Notes under the pieces: generated by a model
Told to the model about the DNA's origin: nothing
The model's database searches: none
The model's input: the letters and a program-made list of their open reading frames with translations, nothing else
In this document: positions 58,968 to 64,000 of the stretch, piece by piece
How positions within the stretch are numbered: the first letter of the stretch is position 1
Layout: every line of letters begins with the position of its first letter
Assembly: GCA_903862645.1 (NCBI GenBank)
Contig: CAIOZF010000098.1
Location: 1-64,000, forward strand
DNA from: an uncultured Gammaproteobacteria bacterium
GTDB taxonomy: Bacteria > Pseudomonadota > Gammaproteobacteria > Pseudomonadales > Pseudohongiellaceae
Direction of reading: 5' to 3'
Length of the DNA stretch: 64,000 nucleotides
Made by a program: the position numbers and the translations under genes

Positions 58968-59119
58968 CCGACGCTCGTAACTGACTGATTTTACAGGCTT
59001 GCAATCGAGTCCATGTGGCAGTGAGTTGGTGATGAAGCGCCAGGTATTCGGATAATCTCTAACAGGATTGCAAGCAACGGATCCCAGTCCTGTTAATTGA
59101 CTGACAGACCTTCCCTACT

Positions 59120-60715
59120 ATGCCCACAGCCAAAACTGCCGTAGTCCGGCGCGCCCTTATCAGCGTGTCAGACAAGACCGGCGTCGTGTCATTTGCCAAA
59201 TCTTTGCACAGCGTCGGCGTCGAAATCCTCTCCACCGGAGGTACCTACAAACTCCTGCGCGCCGAACAGATCCCTGCTATTGAGATCGCCGACTACACCG
59301 GCTTTCCCGAGATGATGGACGGCCGCGTGAAGACGCTACATCCGAAGGTGCATGGTGGCATTCTTGCCCGACGCGATATCGATCAGGCGGTCATGCAGGA
59401 GCACGGCATACCCCCGATTGATTTGGTTGTCGTAAACCTCTACCCATTTGAGGCGACAGTCGCCAAACCCGATTGCGATCTTCCGACCGCCATCGAAAAT
59501 ATCGACATCGGCGGCCCGACCATGTTGCGTGCCGCTGCCAAAAATCACGCCTGGGTTGGAGTCGTGGTCAATCCATCCGATTACGATCGCATCATCGCAG
59601 AGCTGAAAGACAACGGTGGCGCACTGAAGGCCAGTACCCGTTTCGATCTGGCGGTGCGCACCTATGAACACACCGCCGCTTACGACGCCGCCATCGCCAA
59701 TTATCTGGGACGCCTGGTACCCGATGCGCAGGGTGACGAGAACTCCAACCGTGTTTTTCCACGTACCTATAGCACCCAGTTCATCAAGAGCCAGGACATG
59801 CGCTATGGCGAGAACCCGCACCAGCGCGCCGCGTTCTATGTGGAAAAAAACCCCCAGGAAGCCAGCATCAGCACCGCCGTGCAGCACCAGGGCAAGGAGC
59901 TGTCCTACAACAATATCGCCGACACCGACGCGGCACTGGAGTGCGTGAAGTCCTTCACCGAACCAGCCTGCGTCATCGTCAAGCACGCCAACCCCTGTGG
60001 CGTGGCCATCGGTCATACCATCAAGCGCGCTTATGCGCTGGCCTATCAGACCGATCCAACCTCGGCTTTCGGCGGCATCATCGCTTTCAACCGCGAACTG
60101 GATGCAGAGACCGCGCAGGAAATCATAAACCGCCAGTTCACCGAAGTGATCATCGCGCCGACAGTGTCTGCCGATGCCTTGCAGGTACTGGCAGCCAAGC
60201 AAAATGTGCGCGTGCTCAGTTGTGGGCAATGGCAGACAGAACGCTTGGCAGACCTGGACTACAAACGCGTCAACGGTGGACTGCTGGTGCAGGATCGCGA
60301 TATCCACCAGATTACAGCAGCGGATTTGAAAGTCGTGAGCAAGCGCCAGCCGACTCCACAGGAGATCGCCGATCTGCTATTTGCATGGAAGGTCGCCATG
60401 TTTGTGAAATCAAACGCCATCGTCTACTGCAAAGACAATCAGACCATAGGCATCGGTGCCGGCCAGATGAGCCGCGTCTACAGCGCCCGCATCGCCGGCA
60501 TTAAAGCAGCAGACGAGAATCTGGAAGTGCAAGGTTCGGTGATGGCCTCCGACGCATTTTTCCCATTCCGTGATGGCATTGATGCTGCGGCAAAAGCCGG
60601 CATCAGCGCCGTGATTCAGCCCGGGGGTTCCATGCGTGACGAGGAAGTGATAGCGGCCGCCGACGAGGCTGGCATGGCCATGGTCTTCACTGGCGTGCGC
60701 CACTTCCGTCATTGA
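59120..60715 (+). CDS. purH: Bifunctional AICAR transformylase / IMP cyclohydrolase
   Basis: [57 protein letters not shown]. Confidence 0.98.
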   Translation: MPTAKTAVVRRALISVSDKTGVVSFAKSLHSVGVEILSTGGTYKLLRAEQIPAIEIADYTGFPEMMDGRVKTLHPKVHGGILARRDIDQAVMQEHGIPPIDLVVVNLYPFEATVAKPDCDLPTAIENIDIGGPTMLRAAAKNHAWVGVVVNPSDYDRIIAELKDNGGALKASTRFDLAVRTYEHTAAYDAAIANYLGRLVPDAQGDENSNRVFPRTYSTQFIKSQDMRYGENPHQRAAFYVEKNPQEASISTAVQHQGKELSYNNIADTDAALECVKSFTEPACVIVKHANPCGVAIGHTIKRAYALAYQTDPTSAFGGIIAFNRELDAETAQEIINRQFTEVIIAPTVSADALQVLAAKQNVRVLSCGQWQTERLADLDYKRVNGGLLVQDRDIHQITAADLKVVSKRQPTPQEIADLLFAWKVAMFVKSNAIVYCKDNQTIGIGAGQMSRVYSARIAGIKAADENLEVQGSVMASDAFFPFRDGIDAAAKAGISAVIQPGGSMRDEEVIAAADEAGMAMVFTGVRHFRH

Positions 60716-60771
60716 AGACCGTCATTAAAGACCATCACTAAAGGCTGTCATCAGAGACTGTCACTAAGGCC
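60707..60771. repeat. Degenerate 13-bp tandem repeat, five units
   Basis: CGTCATTGAAGAC CGTCATTAAAGAC CATCACTAAAGGC TGTCATCAGAGAC TGTCACTAAGGCC; the first unit contains the purH stop codon. Confidence 0.9.
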
Positions 60772-60803
60772 CTGCACCGCACGCCGTAACAGAGAATGCT
60801 TAG

Positions 60804-62093
60804 ATGAATGTAATGATTATTGGAAATGGTGGCCGCGAACACGCGCTGGCCTGGCGCCTGCGCCAATCCCCGCAGGCTGGCCGCATCTTCGTCGCCCCTG
60901 GCAACGCCGGTACCCATCTGGAAGCGGGGGTTGAGAACGTCGCCATCGACACGCTGGATTTCCCGGCACTGGTGCAGTTCGCCAGACAGAATGACGTCGG
61001 CCTGACCATCGTCGGCCCCGAGGCACCACTGGTGGCCGGAGTCGTGGACTATTTTGCGAGTCATGGCCTGCGTTGCTTTGGTCCCTCGAAGAGTGCCGCT
61101 CAGCTGGAGGGTTCCAAAGCCTTCACCAAAGACTTTCTCGCCCGTCACAACGTGCCGACCGCCGCTTACCGCAACTTCACGGAGATCGCCCCGGCAGTGG
61201 CCTATGTCCGTGAACAGGGCGCCCCAATCGTCATCAAGGCTGACGGACTCGCTGCAGGCAAAGGTGTCATCATCGCCCAGAGCGTAGACGAGGCGATTGT
61301 CACTATCCAGGACATGCTCTCCGGCAACAAGTTCGGCAATGCCGGGCACCGCGTCGTCATCGAACAATTCCTGACCGGCGAAGAAGCCAGTTTCATCGTT
61401 ATGGTGGACGGCACCCACGTCCTGCCATTCGCGACCTCGCAGGATCACAAGGCACGTGACGACGGCGATCGCGGTCCCAATACCGGCGGCATGGGCGCCT
61501 ACTCGCCCGCCCCCGTGGTAACCGATGCAGTCCACGCCAGGGTAATGCGGGAAGTCATCATGCCGACCGTCAACGGCATGCAGGCCGACGGCAGTCCCTA
61601 TGTCGGCTTCCTGTATGCCGGATTGATGATTGGGGATAACGGCGACATCAATGTCATCGAATTCAATTGCCGCTTCGGGGACCCGGAAGCGCAACCGGTG
61701 ATGATGCGCCTGCAGTCGGACCTGATCACCCTGTGCAATGCCGCTCTGGATGGCCGTCTGCACACAGTGGAAGCAACATGGGATCCTCGCCCCGCGGTGG
61801 GCGTCGTGATGGCCAGTGGCGGCTATCCCGACGCCTATGCCAAGGGCGATGTCATCAGCGGATTGGAGACAAACACAAACAGCGACCGCAAGATATTCCA
61901 CGCGGGCACAGCCATGCGCGGCAATGATGTCGTCAGCAGCGGTGGTCGCGTCCTGTGCGCGACAGCATTAGGGAATACCGTCACCGACGCACAACAGGCT
62001 GCCTACACGTTGGCCGACGGAGTACACTGGAACAAAGTCTACTACCGACGCGATATCGCCTATCGCGCCATCGCCAGAGAAAAGGTGAGATAA
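60804..62093 (+). CDS. purD: Phosphoribosylamine--glycine ligase
   Basis: [59 protein letters not shown]. Confidence 0.98.
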   Translation: MNVMIIGNGGREHALAWRLRQSPQAGRIFVAPGNAGTHLEAGVENVAIDTLDFPALVQFARQNDVGLTIVGPEAPLVAGVVDYFASHGLRCFGPSKSAAQLEGSKAFTKDFLARHNVPTAAYRNFTEIAPAVAYVREQGAPIVIKADGLAAGKGVIIAQSVDEAIVTIQDMLSGNKFGNAGHRVVIEQFLTGEEASFIVMVDGTHVLPFATSQDHKARDDGDRGPNTGGMGAYSPAPVVTDAVHARVMREVIMPTVNGMQADGSPYVGFLYAGLMIGDNGDINVIEFNCRFGDPEAQPVMMRLQSDLITLCNAALDGRLHTVEATWDPRPAVGVVMASGGYPDAYAKGDVISGLETNTNSDRKIFHAGTAMRGNDVVSSGGRVLCATALGNTVTDAQQAAYTLADGVHWNKVYYRRDIAYRAIAREKVR

Positions 62094-62095
62094 CC

Positions 62096-62764
62096 ATGCG
62101 CGACCACGCCCCCTCCAGCAGCAACGGCACAAACCTCAATGCTCTCGATCAGCTGATCATGCAGTTCGATCAGGCCCTGCGCACCCTGGTGCCGGGCGCC
62201 AGCACTGCGCGGCGCACGACGCCGGCGCGCGGCAAACAGGAGCGCGAACTGACACAGGAACAGCGCCAGCACGCCGCCGCGCTGATGCGTATCAATCACA
62301 CCGGAGAGGTCTGTGCCCAGGCGCTCTATCAGGGGCAGGCGCTGACAGCAAAACTGCCCGACATCCGTGCCACCATGGAACATGCCGCTCAGGAAGAGGT
62401 GGATCATCTCGCCTGGTGCGAACAGCGCCTGCGGGAACTGGACAGCCGCACGAGCTACCTCAATCCCCTGTGGTATGGGATGTCATTCGGATTGGGCGCC
62501 GCAGCAGGCATGGCAGGCGACAAATGGAGCCTGGGCTTTGTGGCGGAGACTGAGCAGCAGGTATGCGAGCATTTGCGTGAGCATATGGAAAAACTGCCGC
62601 ACGAAGACGAGAAAAGTCACGCGGTTCTCAACCAGATGTTGATAGATGAGAAGATTCACGGGGAAACAGCGAAACAGGCAGGCGGTGCTGAGTTGCCGAT
62701 GCCCATCAAGCTTGGTATGAGCATGATGTCTGTGGTTATGAAGAAGGCTGCCTATCGTTTTTAG
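62096..62764 (+). CDS. coq7: 2-polyprenyl-3-methyl-6-methoxy-1,4-benzoquinone monooxygenase (Coq7 family)
   Basis: [46 protein letters not shown] di-iron ligands. Confidence 0.95.
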   Translation: MRDHAPSSSNGTNLNALDQLIMQFDQALRTLVPGASTARRTTPARGKQERELTQEQRQHAAALMRINHTGEVCAQALYQGQALTAKLPDIRATMEHAAQEEVDHLAWCEQRLRELDSRTSYLNPLWYGMSFGLGAAAGMAGDKWSLGFVAETEQQVCEHLREHMEKLPHEDEKSHAVLNQMLIDEKIHGETAKQAGGAELPMPIKLGMSMMSVVMKKAAYRF

Positions 62765-62817
62765 GAAACCGAAGCTGACGGGCGTGGCCTGTCAGATTCG
62801 TCGGCCTCCCAAGCAGA

Positions 62818-63237
62818 TCATTCCGGCACAATCTCAAAATCGTGTGTCACCTGCACCCCACCTTTCACCATCATGATGGTCGCCGAGCAATATTTTTCAG
62901 CAGACAGCGCCACGGCCTTCTCTACCTGTTTGGCGCTCAGATCTTTGCCGCCGACACGAAAATGCATGTGAATTTTTTCGAAGACTGCGGGGATTGCATC
63001 GGCACGCTCCGCGCTCAAATCGCATTCGCAGCTGCTCACGTTCTGACGCGCCTTCTGCAGAATTGTCACCACGTCATACGAAGAACAACCACCGGCACCG
63101 ATCAACAACAACTCCATCGGCCGCATGCCGATGTTTTCACCACCACTCGATTCCGGCCCTTCCATCAACACGGCATGGCCACTGCCGGATTGGCCCAGAA
63201 ATTTCACTTCGTTTATCCAACGCACTTTCGCTTTCAT
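62818..63237 (-). CDS. OsmC family protein (YhfA-like)
   Basis: GPESSGGENIGMRPMELLLIGAGGCSSYDVVTILQKARQNV; AVALSAEKYCSATIMMVKGGVQVTHDFEIV. Confidence 0.92.
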   Translation of the reverse strand: MKAKVRWINEVKFLGQSGSGHAVLMEGPESSGGENIGMRPMELLLIGAGGCSSYDVVTILQKARQNVSSCECDLSAERADAIPAVFEKIHMHFRVGGKDLSAKQVEKAVALSAEKYCSATIMMVKGGVQVTHDFEIVPE

Positions 63238-63477
63238 CGTCGTCTCTCTTCAGTGTCTACTAAGGCAGTGCCTCATCCTCGTTTCGAAAAAGTCCGGCAC
63301 CGCACCAACGTGAGGGAAGATTACCACAGACCGACAGCCCGCACGACGCACCAGACATTCACAGGTCTGCGAGAAGTGTGATATAAATCTGAGGTATCTG
63401 AACCCGGGCGCGCTGCGAATCATAAGTGCCGGCCCGTTCCGCACCGCTGTCGCTTTGCTGGCGAGGAGTATTTCAAT

Positions 63478-64000
63478 ATGGCGCTAATGGCCATCACACC
63501 GCATATCAAGGATGTGGATAATTTCCTGACTCACTGCCATCGTCGACGCTATCCAAATCGCAGCACCATCATTTACGAGGGCGATACCTGTAATACGCTT
63601 TACTACATCATCGCAGGGTCTGTCTCCGTCATTCTGGAAGATGATGATGGCAAGGAAGTCGTTATCGCCTATCTCAATCCAGGGGATTTCTTTGGGGAAA
63701 TGGGGCTTTTCGAACAGAAAGAGGCGCGCAGTGCCTGGTGTCGAGCACGAACCATGTGTGAGATTGCCGAAATCAGTTACACCAGTTTCAACAACTACAT
63801 CCGCCTGCATCCGGAAATCGTTTTCACAATCGGCAAACAGATGGCTCACCGTCTGCGCAACACCACTCGCAAGGTCGGCGACCTCGCCTTCTACGATGTC
63901 ACCGGTCGCATCGCCCGCACCCTTATCGAATTGAGCAAGGAACCCGATGCCATGACCCATCCGGACGGCATGCAGATCAAGATCACGCGGCAGGAATTGG
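63478..64000 (+). CDS. Crp/Vfr-like cAMP receptor regulator, truncated by window end
   Basis: Translation from ATG 63478: MALMAITPHIKDVDNFLTHCHRRRYPNRSTIIYEGDTCNTLYYIIAGSVSVILEDDDGKEVVIAYLNPGDFFGEMGLF...; open to the window end, GAGGAG upstream. Confidence 0.95.
   Translation, partial: MALMAITPHIKDVDNFLTHCHRRRYPNRSTIIYEGDTCNTLYYIIAGSVSVILEDDDGKEVVIAYLNPGDFFGEMGLFEQKEARSAWCRARTMCEIAEISYTSFNNYIRLHPEIVFTIGKQMAHRLRNTTRKVGDLAFYDVTGRIARTLIELSKEPDAMTHPDGMQIKITRQEL

Noticed and set aside
60738-61901. 387-aa ORF antisense to purD
   Set aside because: Antisense artefact; overlaps the purH-purD repeat and a conserved gene.
62774-62794. CTGACGGGC-GTG-GCCTGTCAG hairpin between coq7 and the OsmC gene
   Set aside because: Imperfect short stem without a U-tract; too weak to call a terminator.

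Overview
The window is a gene-dense gammaproteobacterial chromosome segment and almost all of it is recognisable housekeeping sequence. Landmarks are cbpA-cbpM, a TonB-dependent receptor, mpl/ubiX, PPi-type phosphofructokinase, pdxH, a ybbA/ybbP/tesA-like locus, pdxJ/bcp/cobB, one tRNA-Thr(TGT), pgi, and a sugar-nucleotide block (phosphomannomutase, galU, mannose-1-P guanylyltransferase). These are followed by fabA-fabB, then dsbD(N-terminal domain only)-aroQ-accB-accC-prmA-DUF3426-dusB-fis-purH-purD-coq7, and a crp/vfr-like gene cut by the window end. I found no CRISPR array, prophage, intact transposase or recognisable defence system, and nothing I would call a new system. The most unusual signal is a set of gene remnants in which pieces of conserved domains are missing while the ends remain: an SDR, a nitronate monooxygenase with several internal deletions, a dienelactone hydrolase, a YdcF/DUF218-like N-terminus, an EAL-domain fragment, and DsbD reduced to its periplasmic domain. 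Also notable are a mosaic inverted-repeat element downstream of the phosphofructokinase gene, a 42-bp perfect palindrome next to the EAL fragment, REP-like hairpins, a 13-bp tandem array between purH and purD, a probable CUG start for dusB, and a retropepsin-like protease/RimK ligase fusion. All family calls come from reading the translations. No database search was run.
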